Positions 8,070 through 17,254 of a stretch of DNA of 64,000 nucleotides are shown here, piece by piece (positions within the stretch are counted from its first letter, which is position 1; the number at the start of each line of letters is the position of its first letter). Source of the DNA: SZAS-79 sp963844255. GTDB lineage: Bacteria > Pseudomonadota > Gammaproteobacteria > Burkholderiales > SG8-39. Below the pieces are notes generated by a model. The model was not told where the DNA came from and searched no databases. It saw only the letters and a list, made by a program, of their open reading frames with translations. The position numbers were made by a program, and so were the translations under genes. The DNA lies in the NCBI GenBank assembly GCA_963844255.1, contig CAWJNP010000001.1:1-64000 (forward strand), read 5' to 3'.

Positions 8070-9192
8070 CTACTTTATCCACAATCTGAGTGTATCCCAG
8101 GCCCGGCCGAACACGCCGGCCACGGGCACCGGCTGGAGCGCGAGAACCGGGTACTCGCCGACTTCCTTCCCGTCCAGGGTCACCCGCAGCATGCCAACCT
8201 TCTGTCCCCTGGCGAGCGGCGCGACGAGCGGCTGCCGGGCGAGCAGGTCGGCCTTGAGCTTGTCGGCCTGCCCCTTCGGCACGGTGATGAACAGATCGCT
8301 GTCCAGACCGACCTCCACCGTTGCGGCCGTGCCCTTCCAGACCTCGATGGTCTTCACCGGCTTGCCCTTGTCGTAGAGTTTGACCGCGTCGAAGAACTGG
8401 TATCCCCAGTTGAGAAGCTTCTGCGATTCCTGCGCCCGGGCCGACTCGGAAGTCGAGCCGAGCAGCACCGACATCAGGCGGCGCGGACCGCGCCTGGAGG
8501 ACGCCACCAGGCAATAGCCCGCGGCCTCGGTGTAGCCGGTCTTCATGCCATCCACCGTCGGATCCTGCCAGAGCAGTCGATTGCGGTTCATCTGCGTGAT
8601 GTTGTTGTAGCGGTACTCCTTGATCGAGTAGTACGTCGCGTACTCCGTCGGGAAAATCCCTGATGAGCGCCGAGGCCAGCAGGTAGATGTCGCGCGCCGA
8701 GCTGTAGTGCTGCGCGTCGGGCAGTCCGTTCGAATTGACGAAGTGGGAGTTCTTCATTCCGAGGCGCAGCGCCTCGCGGTTCATCATCTGCGCGAACACG
8801 TCCTCCGAGCCGCCGATCACCTCGGCAAGCGCGATGCACGCATCGTTGCCGGACTGCACGATCATGCCGCGGATCAGCTCGTCCACGGTGACGGCATGCT
8901 TGGGGTCGATGAACATGCGCGAGCCGCCGGCACGCCAGGCCTTTTCGGAAACCGGCACGACGGTGTCGAGCGCGAGCTTCTTGTCCTTCAGGGACTGGAA
9001 CACAAGATAGGCCGTCATGATCTTGGTGAGCGAGGCCGGCTCGAACCGCTCGTCGGCCTTGTCGCTGGCGAGTATCTGCCCGCTGGAAACGTCGGCGACG
9101 ACATAGGCCTTGCCGATCACGGGCGGGGGCGTCTGCGCGTTTGAAAGCGTGAAGCAAAAGAGCAGGAGCAGCGATGCAACAGTGCGCAACAT
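8070..9192 (-). CDS. D-alanyl-D-alanine carboxypeptidase (PBP5/6 type), one frameshift
   Basis: A periplasmic low-molecular-weight penicillin-binding protein that trims the terminal D-Ala from stem peptides. The N-terminus MLRTVASLLLLFCFTLSNAQ is a signal peptide. Active-site motifs are SLTK (catalytic Ser), SGND and, past the break, KTGYTE. The C-terminus ends in an amphipathic membrane-anchor helix, AWDTLRLWIK. At about 8650 the frame shifts: SALIRDFP should continue into TEYATYYSIKEYRYNN, which needs one base removed from the CCCGACGG stretch (minus-strand reading). With that correction the length is 373 residues, normal for DacA/DacC. The extra base is probably an error. Start ATG 9192 was chosen over an upstream in-frame alternative because of the signal peptide. 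Confidence 0.88.
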
Positions 9193-9260
9193 GGGGGCCT
9201 TGGGGTAAAAAAGCGGCGAATTATAGGACACGGGGTCAGGTTTCCCCGGCGAGCGTACAG

Positions 9261-10208
9261 TTACCTGACACGCACAACCGGCTTGAGGTTCAATTCGGCT
9301 TGAATGCGCTCAGCCATCCGGCGGGCATCATCCTGCGTGGGGTAGGGTCCGAGCCAGAGCCTGTACAGCCCGCCCTGGGTATCGACCTGCATTGGATCGT
9401 TGAGCCAGGCGAGCTCCTTGTAGACCTTTGCCCGGAACAGTTCCGCGTTGTCGCGCATTGAAAATGCGCCAAGCTGGAGATACACGCCGGCTGCGTTGCT
9501 CGCCACAGGGAGTGGCGCCGGGGGCTGGGCCGGCACGGGTGCACCCGCAGGCGCCGGTGCAGCCGCAGGCGTCGGCGCAGTGGTCGGGACTGGAGGCGGG
9601 TTCGGCCGCATGGCGCCCACACGCTCGGCCGTGACGCTTTCGATTTCCACCTGTGCACTACCCGCCTGCACATAGCCGAGCTTGTACGCCGCCACATAGG
9701 ACAGGTCGATCACGCGGTCGGAGTGAAACGGCCCGCGGTCGTTGACCCGTACGACCACGCTCTTTGCGTTCGCCACGCTGGTGACCCGCACATAACTCGG
9801 AATCGGCAGCGTGGGGTGGGCAGCCGTCATCGCGTACATGTCGTAGGTCTCGCCGCTGGAGGTCTTCTGTCCGTGATAGCGGCGCCCGTACCAGCTCGCG
9901 ATGCCGCGCTGTCGAAAATCCCCTGCGCTGCGCAGCGGAACGTAGGTCTTGCCAAACACTTCATAGGGGCTGTTCGCAAACCGATGCAAACGCTCGGGCC
10001 TGGGCTGCGCGTCGGCGATTCCGTCGAGGTTCGGCGGGTTCGCGCCGGGACCATCATCCTTGTAGTAGGCCCCCGGCCGGGTCGCGCCGCTTACGGACGG
10101 CCGTGCGGGTTCCGGTTCCTGCGTACTGCCGGAGCCGACGCGGGCCGGGCCCGAGGAGCAGGCAGCCAGTGTCAGAGAAAGCAGCAGGGCGGCAACGCGT
10201 GACAGCAC
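9261..10208 (-). CDS. rlpA: RlpA-family lytic transglycosylase with SPOR domain
   Basis: A 315-residue lipoprotein. From GTG 10208 it has a signal sequence ending in the lipobox LTLAAC, a low-complexity linker, then the double-psi beta-barrel domain. Key parts are GIASWYGRRYHGQKTSSGE, AMTAAHPTLP and VVVRVNDRGPFHSDRVIDLS with the catalytic Asp. An Ala/Pro-rich linker (about residues 208-240) leads to a C-terminal SPOR domain (VYLQLGAFSMRDNAELFRAK to the end) that binds denuded septal glycan. RlpA cleaves such glycans during cell separation. The GTG start lies 2 bases past the pyrC' stop. The frame is open far upstream only because pyrC' is frameshifted into it. Confidence 0.9.
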   Translation of the reverse strand: MLSRVAALLLSLTLAACSSGPARVGSGSTQEPEPARPSVSGATRPGAYYKDDGPGANPPNLDGIADAQPRPERLHRFANSPYEVFGKTYVPLRSAGDFRQRGIASWYGRRYHGQKTSSGETYDMYAMTAAHPTLPIPSYVRVTSVANAKSVVVRVNDRGPFHSDRVIDLSYVAAYKLGYVQAGSAQVEIESVTAERVGAMRPNPPPVPTTAPTPAAAPAPAGAPVPAQPPAPLPVASNAAGVYLQLGAFSMRDNAELFRAKVYKELAWLNDPMQVDTQGGLYRLWLGPYPTQDDARRMAERIQAELNLKPVVRVR

Positions 10209-10210
10209 GG

Positions 10211-11495
10211 CTAGGTCTGCGGACTGCTGAACACCACGTTTCCGGCCACCAGCGTATGGCGCGCCCGGCCCTGCAGTTCGTAGCCGATGAATGGCGTGTT
10301 CTTGCCCTGGCTCTTCAGCGCGCCGGCCTCGAGGAGAAACCGCACCTCGGGATCGAAGATCACCAGGTCGGCCGGCGCGCCACGCTCGATACGTCCGGAT
10401 TTCACGCCCAGTACCCGCGCCGCGTCGCTGGTGACTTTGGCGAGCCCTTTGCGCCAGCGGCAGCCTTGCCTCGTTCACCCATTTGAGGGTCAGCGGAAGG
10501 AGGAGTTCCAGGCCGGTCGCGCCAATCTCCGATTCGCTGAACGGCATCTGCTTGGCGTCCTCATCCACCGGCGCATGATCGGAACAGATCACGTCGATCG
10601 TGCCGTCCGCAAGACCTGCGCGCAACGCGTCGCGGTCGCGTGCGGCGCGCAAGGGCGGCACCAGGTGGCAGTGCGAATCGAAATAGCCCAGATCCATCTC
10701 GGAAAGATGCACATGGTGGATGCCGACGTCGCAGGTCACCGGCAGCCCCTCCTGCTTGGCCGCGCGGATCATTTCCACTGCGCCCGCAGTCGAGATGCGG
10801 CAGACGTGCAGGCTGGTTCCGGTGGCGCGGACCAGCGCGAGCAGCTTTCCGAGGGCGATGGTCTCGGCAAACGACGGGATCCCGGGCAGGCCGAGCCGGG
10901 TCGCCACATCGCCGTCGTGCGCGACCCCGTCGCGCGCAAGTGACAGGTCTTCGGCGCGCAGCCAGACCGGAAAACCGAAGGTGCCGGCGTACTGCAGCGC
11001 GCGCCAGAGCACCTGCGTATCGTCCAGAGGCACGTTCGCCTGCGTGAAGGCCATGCAGCCGGATTCCGACAGCTCGGCCATCTCGGTCAGCTTTTCGCCT
11101 TCGAGCTTCACGGTCAGCGCACCGATCGGATAGACGCGGGCACGAGACAGCGCCTTTGCGCGCCGGCGCAGCATTTCGACCAGGCCGGGTTCATCCAGCG
11201 GCGGATCGGTGTCCGGCGGGCAGGCCAGGCTGGTGACGCCGCCGGCCACGGCCGCGTCCATTTCCGATTCAAGCGTTGCCTTGTACTCGTAGCCCGGCTC
11301 GCGCAACCGCGCGCAGATGTCGATCAGCCCGGGCGCAACGACGAGGCCGGCGGCTTCGATTACCCGTTCTGCGACGGCACCTTTCGCATCCGCGTCCAGC
11401 GCAACGACGCGGCCGTCCTCGATGAGCACATCGCCGACGGCATCGCGCCCGCTTGCCGGATCGATCACGCGGCCGCCTTTGACGAGCAGCTTCAT
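10211..11495 (-). CDS. pyrC': Non-catalytic dihydroorotase-like subunit of aspartate transcarbamoylase, one frameshift
   Basis: This protein belongs to the amidohydrolase family. Where active dihydroorotases have the metal-binding HxH after the PGLID segment, it reads APGLIDICARLREPGYEYKA, so both histidines are missing. That fits the inactive PyrC' (PyrX) subunit known from pseudomonads and many betaproteobacteria, which holds ATCase trimers in a dodecamer. Overlap with pyrB (ATGA) supports this. The frame breaks near 10448: LPLAQ should continue into GLAKVTSDAARVLG and on to FIGYELQGRARHT, which needs one base removed from the CCCTTT stretch. Corrected length is 427 residues. Another gene must supply dihydroorotase activity in this organism. 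Confidence 0.88.
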
Positions 11496-12442
11496 CTCCC
11501 GCCCGCGATGATGCTCATGACCGCCATGCGCACGGCAATGCCGAAGGTGACCTGCGGCAGAATCACCGAATGCGGGCCGTCCGCGACCGAGGAGTCGATC
11601 TCGACGCCGCGATTCATCGGCCCCGGATGCATGACGATCGCATCGCGGTTGGCCAGTGCGAGCTTCTCCGCGGTGAGCCCGTAGTGCTTGTTGAATTCCT
11701 GCGCGCTGGGCAGCAGCGCGCCGCGCATGCGCTCGCTCTGCAGCCGCAGCATCACGATCGCGTCGGCGCCCGCAAGGCCGCGCCGCATATCGTGGAACAC
11801 CTTCACACCGAGGCTCTCCACCCCGGCCGGCAGCAGCGTCTGCGGCGCAATCACGCGCACCTCGGCAGCGCCCAGCGTCGTCAGGCCGTGGATCAGGGAG
11901 CGCGCCACGCGCGAATGGAGGATGTCGCCGACGATGGCAACGGTCAGCCCGGCGAAATCCTTCTTGAAGTGCCGGATCGTATAGAGATCGAGCAGCCCCT
12001 GGGTGGGGTGGGCATGGCGCCCGTCGCCTGCATTCACGACGTGCTCGTGCGGCTTCACGCTGCCCGCGATCAGGTAGGGCGCACCCGAGGCGCCATGGCG
12101 CACGATGAAGATGTCGGCCTGCATTGCCGACAGATTGGCCACGGTATCGAGCAGGGACTCGCCCTTGGTCTGCGAGGAGGCTGCGATGTTGAGGTTGATC
12201 ACATCGGCCGACAATCGCTTGGCCGCGATCTCGAAGGTCGTGCGGGTGCGGGTCGAAGGTTCGAAGAACAGGTTGAACACGCTTTTCCCCCGCAACAGCG
12301 GGACCTTCTTGACCTCGCGCTCGGTCACCCCGACAAACGACTCGGCGGTATCCAGTATCTGGGTGAGGATCGCGCGCGGCAATCCCTCGATCGACAGCAG
12401 ATGCTGCAACTCGCCTGCGGCATTCAGCTGCGGGTTACGCAT
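11492..12442 (-). CDS. pyrB: Aspartate carbamoyltransferase catalytic subunit
   Basis: Condenses carbamoyl phosphate and aspartate to carbamoyl-aspartate, the committed step of UMP synthesis. The 316-residue protein has the carbamoyl-phosphate motif FFEPSTRTRTTFE, then SSQTKGESLLDT, the HPTQGLLDLYTI signature, VGDILHSRVARSL, and HPGPMNRGVEID in the C-terminal domain. It overlaps both neighbours (pyrR upstream, pyrC' downstream) by a few bases, so the subunits are probably translated together in near-equal amounts. No regulatory pyrI is nearby, as expected for the PyrB-PyrC' class. Confidence 0.96.
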   Translation of the reverse strand: MRNPQLNAAGELQHLLSIEGLPRAILTQILDTAESFVGVTEREVKKVPLLRGKSVFNLFFEPSTRTRTTFEIAAKRLSADVINLNIAASSQTKGESLLDTVANLSAMQADIFIVRHGASGAPYLIAGSVKPHEHVVNAGDGRHAHPTQGLLDLYTIRHFKKDFAGLTVAIVGDILHSRVARSLIHGLTTLGAAEVRVIAPQTLLPAGVESLGVKVFHDMRRGLAGADAIVMLRLQSERMRGALLPSAQEFNKHYGLTAEKLALANRDAIVMHPGPMNRGVEIDSSVADGPHSVILPQVTFGIAVRMAVMSIIAGGR

Positions 12443-12926
12443 CTTCGATTTCCAGACTGAGGCGGCCGGCGTCGTCCTTCTTCATGCGCAGCCGCCTGCC
12501 TTCGGGAACCTCGACCTTCGCGCCGCAATATTGCGCGCAGACCGGCAATTGCCGCCCGCCGCGGTCGGCAAGCACGACGAGCGTAATGCTCGCCGGACGC
12601 CCGTAATCGAAAAGTTCGTTCATTGCCGCGCGCACCGTGCGCCCGGTGTAGAGGATGTCGTCCACCAGAAGCAGGTGACGGCCTTCGACCTCGAAACCGA
12701 TCTGGGTGCGCTTTGGATCGTGGTGCAATCCCTGCTTGTGATAGTCATCGCGGTAGAACGCAATGTCCATCAGGCCGAGCGGCGTGTCCAGACCCAGCAA
12801 GGGATGCAGGCGTTCCGCAAGCCAGGCGCCGCCGGTATACAGCCCGATCATCGCCATTCCCGGTGTGAGCTTCGGCCTGAGTTCGCCGGCCAGCTTCGTG
12901 AGCAGAATTTCCGCGTCAGGCAACAT
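12435..12926 (-). CDS. pyrR: PyrR regulator/uracil phosphoribosyltransferase
   Basis: A 163-residue type I phosphoribosyltransferase with the PRPP loop LLLVDDILYTGRTVRAA. Other family features are MAMIGLYTGGAWLAERL, a middle DIAFYRDDYHKQGLH, and LADRGGRQLPVCAQYCGA towards the end. PyrR proteins bind pyr leader RNA in Gram-positive bacteria and may also convert uracil to UMP. In proteobacteria the gene commonly sits at the head of pyrB-pyrC', as here, and its regulatory mode is less clear. Start ATG 12926 lies inside the end of ruvX (11-base overlap). I saw no attenuator hairpin in this gene-dense stretch. Confidence 0.92.
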   Translation of the reverse strand: MLPDAEILLTKLAGELRPKLTPGMAMIGLYTGGAWLAERLHPLLGLDTPLGLMDIAFYRDDYHKQGLHHDPKRTQIGFEVEGRHLLLVDDILYTGRTVRAAMNELFDYGRPASITLVVLADRGGRQLPVCAQYCGAKVEVPEGRRLRMKKDDAGRLSLEIEDA

Positions 12927-13368
12927 CGGCACCACCGTCCTGCGCCCTGCGGGTTTCGTCGAACCACTGCTGCAGGATGAGCTGCGCCGCCGCCGAGTCG
13001 ATCCGCTTTTCGCGGATCGCGCGATGCGCACCCGCGTCACGCAGGCCGGCCTCCGCATCGACCGAGGAATAGCGCTCGTCAGCGAAACTGACCGGGAGGC
13101 CGAACCGGCCTTCCAGCTGGCGTGCAAAGCGCTCGGCGCGACGGGTAAGTTCATGCGGCTGACCTTCGGTGGACAGGGGCAGCCCGACCACCAGATGCTG
13201 CGGCTTCCACTCGGCGATTACCCGGGCGATCGCGGCAAAGCGCGGCCCGGATTCTTCGCCCGCAATTTCAGTGAGCGGATGCGCCAGACCCACTTCAGCC
13301 TCTCCGACCGCCAACCCGATACGCCGGGTGCCGAAATCGAACGCGAGGACGGTACCGGCCTGGGCCAT
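12916..13368 (-). CDS. ruvX: RuvX/YqgF Holliday-junction resolvase-like nuclease
   Basis: An RNase H-fold protein of 150 residues, implicated in pre-16S rRNA 5'-end maturation and also described as a putative Holliday-junction resolvase. Diagnostic are VLAFDFGTRRIGLAVGE (first catalytic Asp), HLVVGLPLSTEGQPHE, VSFADERYSSVDAEA (catalytic Glu) and DSAAAQLILQQWFDE near the end. I chose ATG 13368 because GAGGCGG lies just upstream. ATG 13383 would overlap yqgE by 8 bases and add five residues. The gene is the usual partner of yqgE. Confidence 0.93.
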   Translation of the reverse strand: MAQAGTVLAFDFGTRRIGLAVGEAEVGLAHPLTEIAGEESGPRFAAIARVIAEWKPQHLVVGLPLSTEGQPHELTRRAERFARQLEGRFGLPVSFADERYSSVDAEAGLRDAGAHRAIREKRIDSAAAQLILQQWFDETRRAQDGGADVA

Positions 13369-13375
13369 TACCGCC

Positions 13376-13951
13376 TCAGGCATGACCCGCATCTTCCGAG
13401 AGGCTCGCCAGGTCGATGCCCAGCAAGCCAAGGGCGGCGGGCAGGCGCTCATCGGGCGGCGTGTCGAACAGGATATCGTTGTCCGATCTCTTCATCCCCG
13501 CCTCGACCGAAAGCCATGCGTTCTGTCCGAGCTCATGTTCCAGCTGCCCGGCCGACCAGCCCGCATAGCCCAGCGTGACGAGCATGCGCTTGGGGCCTTC
13601 GCCCCGGCCGACGGCTTCCAGGATGTCCTTGGACGTCGTGAGCCCGATCGCGTCGCGCACCTTGAGCGTGGATTGCCAGCGGCCCATCGGCTCGTGCAGC
13701 ACGAATCCCCGGTCGGTCTGAACCGGCCCGCCGAAGTAGATCGGCGCATCGCCGGCGGGTACGTCGCCGATCGGCAGTGAAAGGCGCTCGAACAGCGAGC
13801 GCACGGTCATGTCGATCGGGCGGTTCACGACCACGCCGAGCGCACCCTGATCGTTGTGTTCGCAGATATAGGTCAGCGTCCTCGTGAAATGCGGATCCGC
13901 CATGGCGGGCATGGCGATCAGGAAATGATGGGTAAGATTGATCGAGGACAT
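13376..13951 (-). CDS. yqgE: YqgE/DUF179 family protein
   Basis: A 191-residue protein of the UPF0301 (YqgE/AlgH) family, of unclear molecular function. Visible features are HHFLIAMPAMADPHFTRTLTYICEHNDQGALGVVVNRP, read here as two blocks (to PHF and from TRT), then PIYFGGPVQTDRGFVLH, RMLVTLGYAGWSAGQLEHEL and a C-terminal ILFDTPPDERLPAAL. ATG 13951 was chosen; a GTG at 13963 would add four residues. It is the first gene of the yqgE-ruvX-pyr operon and is divergent from the photolyase gene, leaving about 80 bases for two promoters. Confidence 0.93.
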   Translation of the reverse strand: MSSINLTHHFLIAMPAMADPHFTRTLTYICEHNDQGALGVVVNRPIDMTVRSLFERLSLPIGDVPAGDAPIYFGGPVQTDRGFVLHEPMGRWQSTLKVRDAIGLTTSKDILEAVGRGEGPKRMLVTLGYAGWSAGQLEHELGQNAWLSVEAGMKRSDNDILFDTPPDERLPAALGLLGIDLASLSEDAGHA

Positions 13952-14032
13952 TTGATCGCACACATGCTGGCCGCTATTTTACCCGCTCCGGCCGGATCCC
14001 GGCCATAACCCCCGATGCAAGGTTGACCCCCG

Positions 14033-15502
14033 ATGGCCGAGATGACGGCTTCGACAGGCAGCACCGCCCTGGTCTGGTTCCGGCGCGATCTGCGCATTGA
14101 CGACCACGCTGCGCTGCACGCGGCGCTGAAGAGCCATGCGCGCGTGCACTGCGTGTTCGTGTTCGACCGCGCCATCCTCGATCGGCTGCCGTCGCGTTCG
14201 GATCGCCGGGTCGAGTTCATCTGGGAAAGCGTGCGCGAACTGCAGCACGCGCTGCAGGCCGCCGGTGGCGGGCTGCGGGTGTTGCACGACGATGCCGGGG
14301 CGGCCATTCCCCGGCTTGCCCTGGCGCTCGGGGTCGCCGCGGTTTACGCCAATCGCGATTACGAGCCGCTCGCAATCGAGCGCGACGCGCGGGTGGCGGC
14401 GTCCCTGGCCGAAGCGGGCATCGCGTTCCACACCCGCAAGGATCAGGTGATCTTCGAGACCGGCGAAGTGCTGACCAAGGCCGGCACGCCTTTCTCCGTC
14501 TTTACTCCGTACAAAAACGCCTGGCTGGGAAGGCTGGAGCCGTTTTTCGTCAAGCCCTACCCGGTGGAAAAATATGCCGCGCACCTTGCACCGGCACCGG
14601 GCGCAGGCATGCCGGCGCTCGAGGAGATCGGCTTTGCGCGAACCAATCTTTCAACCCTGTCGATACCGACGGGGATCTCGGGTGCCGACGCGCTGCTGGG
14701 TGATTTCGAGCCACGCATGGCCGACTACGGCGAACGACGTGACTACCCCGCGCTGAAAGGTCCGTCCTACCTCTCGGTGCATCTGCGTTTCGGAACCGTA
14801 TCCATCCGCAGGCTGGTTGCGCTGGCCTCCCTGGCACGCAACGGCGGCGCCGCGGTCTGGCTCTCCGAACTGGTATGGCGGGACTTCTACTTCATGATCC
14901 TCTCGCAGCATCCGCACGTGGTCGAGCGTGCCTTCCGTCCCGAATACGACGCCATCGAATGGACGGATCGCGACGACCTGTTCTCGGCCTGGTGCGAGGC
15001 GCGCACCGGTTATCCCCTGGTGGACGCGGCGATGCGACAGCTCAACCAGACCGGTTACATGCACAACCGCCTGCGCATGATCGTCGCTTCATTCCTGACC
15101 AAGGATCTGGGCATCGACTACCGGCGGGGGGAACGCTACTTCGCCGAACAGCTCAATGACTTCGATCTCTCAGCCAACAATGGCGGCTGGCAGTGGGCGG
15201 CTTCAACCGGCTGCGATGCGCAGCCCTACTTCCGGATATTCAATCCGGTGACCCAGTCCGAGCGATTCGATGCCGAAGGGCGGTTCATCCGCAGGTATCT
15301 GCCCGAACTCGCCCGGGTCTCCGATAAATTCATCCATGCGCCCTGGACGATGAGCGCACAGATGCAACGCACGTCGGGTTGCGCAATCGGAAAGGACTAT
15401 CCTGCACCGGTCGTCGACCACGATGCCGCAAGAAAAGAGACGCTGGAGCGCTACGGCAAGGTGAAGCCCAAACGGACCGCCGCAGCGCAAGGGCCGGGCT
15501 GA
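14033..15502 (+). CDS. phrB: Deoxyribodipyrimidine (CPD) photolyase
   Basis: Uses blue light and FADH- to split cyclobutane pyrimidine dimers. The 489-residue protein has the antenna-domain start ALVWFRRDLRIDDHAAL, GTPFSVFTPYKNAW, and the FAD-binding domain. Diagnostic residues are in SELVWRDFYFMIL, TGYPLVDAAMRQL, HNRLRMIVASFLTKDL and NNGGWQWAASTGCDAQPYFR. This is the class I CPD photolyase pattern rather than a DASH cryptochrome. Its stop codon directly abuts the stop of the convergent rubredoxin gene, so no room is left for a separate terminator. Confidence 0.95.
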   Translation: MAEMTASTGSTALVWFRRDLRIDDHAALHAALKSHARVHCVFVFDRAILDRLPSRSDRRVEFIWESVRELQHALQAAGGGLRVLHDDAGAAIPRLALALGVAAVYANRDYEPLAIERDARVAASLAEAGIAFHTRKDQVIFETGEVLTKAGTPFSVFTPYKNAWLGRLEPFFVKPYPVEKYAAHLAPAPGAGMPALEEIGFARTNLSTLSIPTGISGADALLGDFEPRMADYGERRDYPALKGPSYLSVHLRFGTVSIRRLVALASLARNGGAAVWLSELVWRDFYFMILSQHPHVVERAFRPEYDAIEWTDRDDLFSAWCEARTGYPLVDAAMRQLNQTGYMHNRLRMIVASFLTKDLGIDYRRGERYFAEQLNDFDLSANNGGWQWAASTGCDAQPYFRIFNPVTQSERFDAEGRFIRRYLPELARVSDKFIHAPWTMSAQMQRTSGCAIGKDYPAPVVDHDAARKETLERYGKVKPKRTAAAQGPG

Positions 15503-15685
15503 CTAGATTTCGACCATCTCGAAGTCGTCCTTGCGCGCGCCGCACTCGGGACAGGTCCAGTTGATCGGCACGTCCTCCCAGCGCGTGCCGGGCGCGATGC
15601 CTTCGTCCGGCAGCCCCGCGGATTCGTCGTAGATCCAGCCGCAGATGAGGCACATCCAGCTGCGGAACTCCTTGTTTTCAGACAT
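15503..15685 (-). CDS. Rubredoxin
   Basis: A 60-residue electron carrier with one iron bound by four cysteines, in the two knuckles MCLICGWIYDE and NWTCPECGARKDDFE. The spacing and the conserved aromatic residues (Trp, Tyr) are typical of rubredoxins. Acidic N- and C-termini complete the family pattern. It is transcribed divergently from thiD and convergently with the photolyase gene. The partner reductase is not in this window. Confidence 0.95.
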   Translation of the reverse strand: MSENKEFRSWMCLICGWIYDESAGLPDEGIAPGTRWEDVPINWTCPECGARKDDFEMVEI

Positions 15686-15791
15686 GAGGGGGGAATGGGT
15701 GGGTTAAAATGGCCCGGCATATTAACTTATCTGCGCGCAGGCCGTCCCTCCGCTGCGTATTGCACGGCCTGCCGCACCGGACTCCCTTCCC

Positions 15792-16643
15792 ATGGCCTCC
15801 CTGCCCCCGATCGTGCTCAGCTTCGCCGCCTCCGATCCAACCGGCGGGGCGGGGTTGCAGGCCGACCTCCTCACGCTTGCCAGCATGGGCTGCCACCCGC
15901 TATCGGTGGTCACGGCAATCACCGTGCAGGACACGCGTGGCGTGGACGACATGCTCGCGCTCGACAGCGACTGGATCGTCGACCAGGCGCGAAAGCTGCT
16001 CGAAGACATGCCGGTTGCCGCATTCAAGCTCGGCGTACTGGGGTCGGTGGAAAACATCACCGCCATTGCAGAGATCCTGGCCGACTATCCGGATATTCCG
16101 GTGATCCTCGACCCGGTGCTCGCCTCCGGACGCGGCGACTCGCTGGCCAACGAAGACATGATCAATGTGATGCGTGAACTGATCATCCCCCAGACGACCG
16201 TCCTGACGCCCAACAGCATGGAGGCGCGGCGGCTCGCCGAGGAGGACGAGGACGAGGAAGACCCCGGCCTGGACGAGTGTGCTTCGCGCCTGATCAGCCT
16301 GGGATGCGAATTCGTGCTCATCACGGGCACGCACGAGAACACGCCCGAGGTGGTGAATACGCTGTACGGCGAAGAGGGCGTGATTCGCAGCGATCGCTGG
16401 AAGCGACTGCCCGGCAGCTTTCACGGATCGGGCTGTACGCTGGCCTCGGCGATTGCGGCGACGCTCGCCAATGGACTCGACATCCCCGAGGCCGTCCGGG
16501 AAGCGCAGGAATACACCTGGCAGGCGCTGGCGCACGGCTTCCGCCCGGGTATGGGCCAGCACCTTCCGGATCGGTTCTTCTGGGCCCGGGAAGTCGAAGG
16601 CGAGGGCGGCGAAGGACGCGACACCGGCCGGGAAGACTCGTGA
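15792..16643 (+). CDS. thiD: Hydroxymethylpyrimidine (phosphate) kinase
   Basis: Phosphorylates HMP twice to HMP-PP for thiamine synthesis. The 283-residue ribokinase-fold protein shows LSFAASDPTGGAGLQADL, GCHPLSVVTAITVQDT, DPVLASGRGD, TVLTPNSMEARRLA and the anion-hole/catalytic region RLPGSFHGSGCTLASAIAA. After the ARRLA segment there is an acidic run of Glu and Asp (about residues 150-158), an insertion relative to E. coli ThiD that I recall from other betaproteobacteria. The last 25 residues are Gly/Glu-rich and probably disordered. The stop codon overlaps the thiE start (GTGA). Confidence 0.94.
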   Translation: MASLPPIVLSFAASDPTGGAGLQADLLTLASMGCHPLSVVTAITVQDTRGVDDMLALDSDWIVDQARKLLEDMPVAAFKLGVLGSVENITAIAEILADYPDIPVILDPVLASGRGDSLANEDMINVMRELIIPQTTVLTPNSMEARRLAEEDEDEEDPGLDECASRLISLGCEFVLITGTHENTPEVVNTLYGEEGVIRSDRWKRLPGSFHGSGCTLASAIAATLANGLDIPEAVREAQEYTWQALAHGFRPGMGQHLPDRFFWAREVEGEGGEGRDTGREDS

Positions 16644-17254
16644 GGGGTCTGTACGCCATCACCCCGGATACCGCCTCCACCGAAGTGCTGGTCCGGATGG
16701 TCGGGGAAGCGCTCGCCGGCGGCATTCGCGTCCTGCAGTACCGCAACAAGCTCGCCGATGGCGCCTTGCGCGCCGAACAGGCCGGCGCGCTGCTGCGACT
16801 GACCCGTGCGCGGGGCGTGCCACTGATCGTCAACGACGACGTCGCGCTCGCCGCGGCGATCGATGCGGACGGTGCGCACGTCGGCAGGGAAGACGGCGGG
16901 GTCGCTGCGGCGCGCAGGCTGCTTCCCGGAAAGCTTCTGGGGGCCTCGTGCTACGCCAGCCTGGACGCCGCACGCACCGCAGTGGCCGACGGTGCGGATC
17001 ATGTCGCGTTCGGCAGCGTGTTCGCTTCGGGCACGAAGCCCGGTGCGGGGCGTGCGCCCTTGTCGGTGTTCGGCCAGGCCAGGGAACTGGGTGTGCCGCT
17101 GGTTGCGATCGGCGGCATCACCACGGAAAACGCCCCGCTCGTGATTTCCGCCGGCGCCGATTGCGTTGCGGTCATTTCGGATCTATTCGGCGCGGCCGAC
17201 ATCACGGACCGCGCCACCCGGTATCAGAACCTTTTCGAGAGCCTACCCGCATGA
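16640..17254 (+). CDS. thiE: Thiamine-phosphate synthase
   Basis: Joins HMP-PP with the thiazole phosphate to give thiamine phosphate. From GTG 16640 the 204-residue TIM-barrel protein shows GLYAITPDT, IRVLQYRNK, PLIVNDDVALAAAIDADGAHVG, LGASCYASLDAA, DHVAFGSVFASGTKPGAGRA and VAIGGITTENAP, all standard ThiE phosphate- and pyrimidine-binding elements. Overlaps of 4 bases with thiD before it and with hemL after it make translational coupling of the three genes very likely. Confidence 0.95.
   Translation: MRGLYAITPDTASTEVLVRMVGEALAGGIRVLQYRNKLADGALRAEQAGALLRLTRARGVPLIVNDDVALAAAIDADGAHVGREDGGVAAARRLLPGKLLGASCYASLDAARTAVADGADHVAFGSVFASGTKPGAGRAPLSVFGQARELGVPLVAIGGITTENAPLVISAGADCVAVISDLFGAADITDRATRYQNLFESLPA

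Noticed and set aside
9235..9269. Terminator hairpin GTCAGGT...ACCTGAC at the 3' end of rlpA
   Set aside because: Only a 7-bp stem with a 21-base loop and no U-tract; too weak to call.
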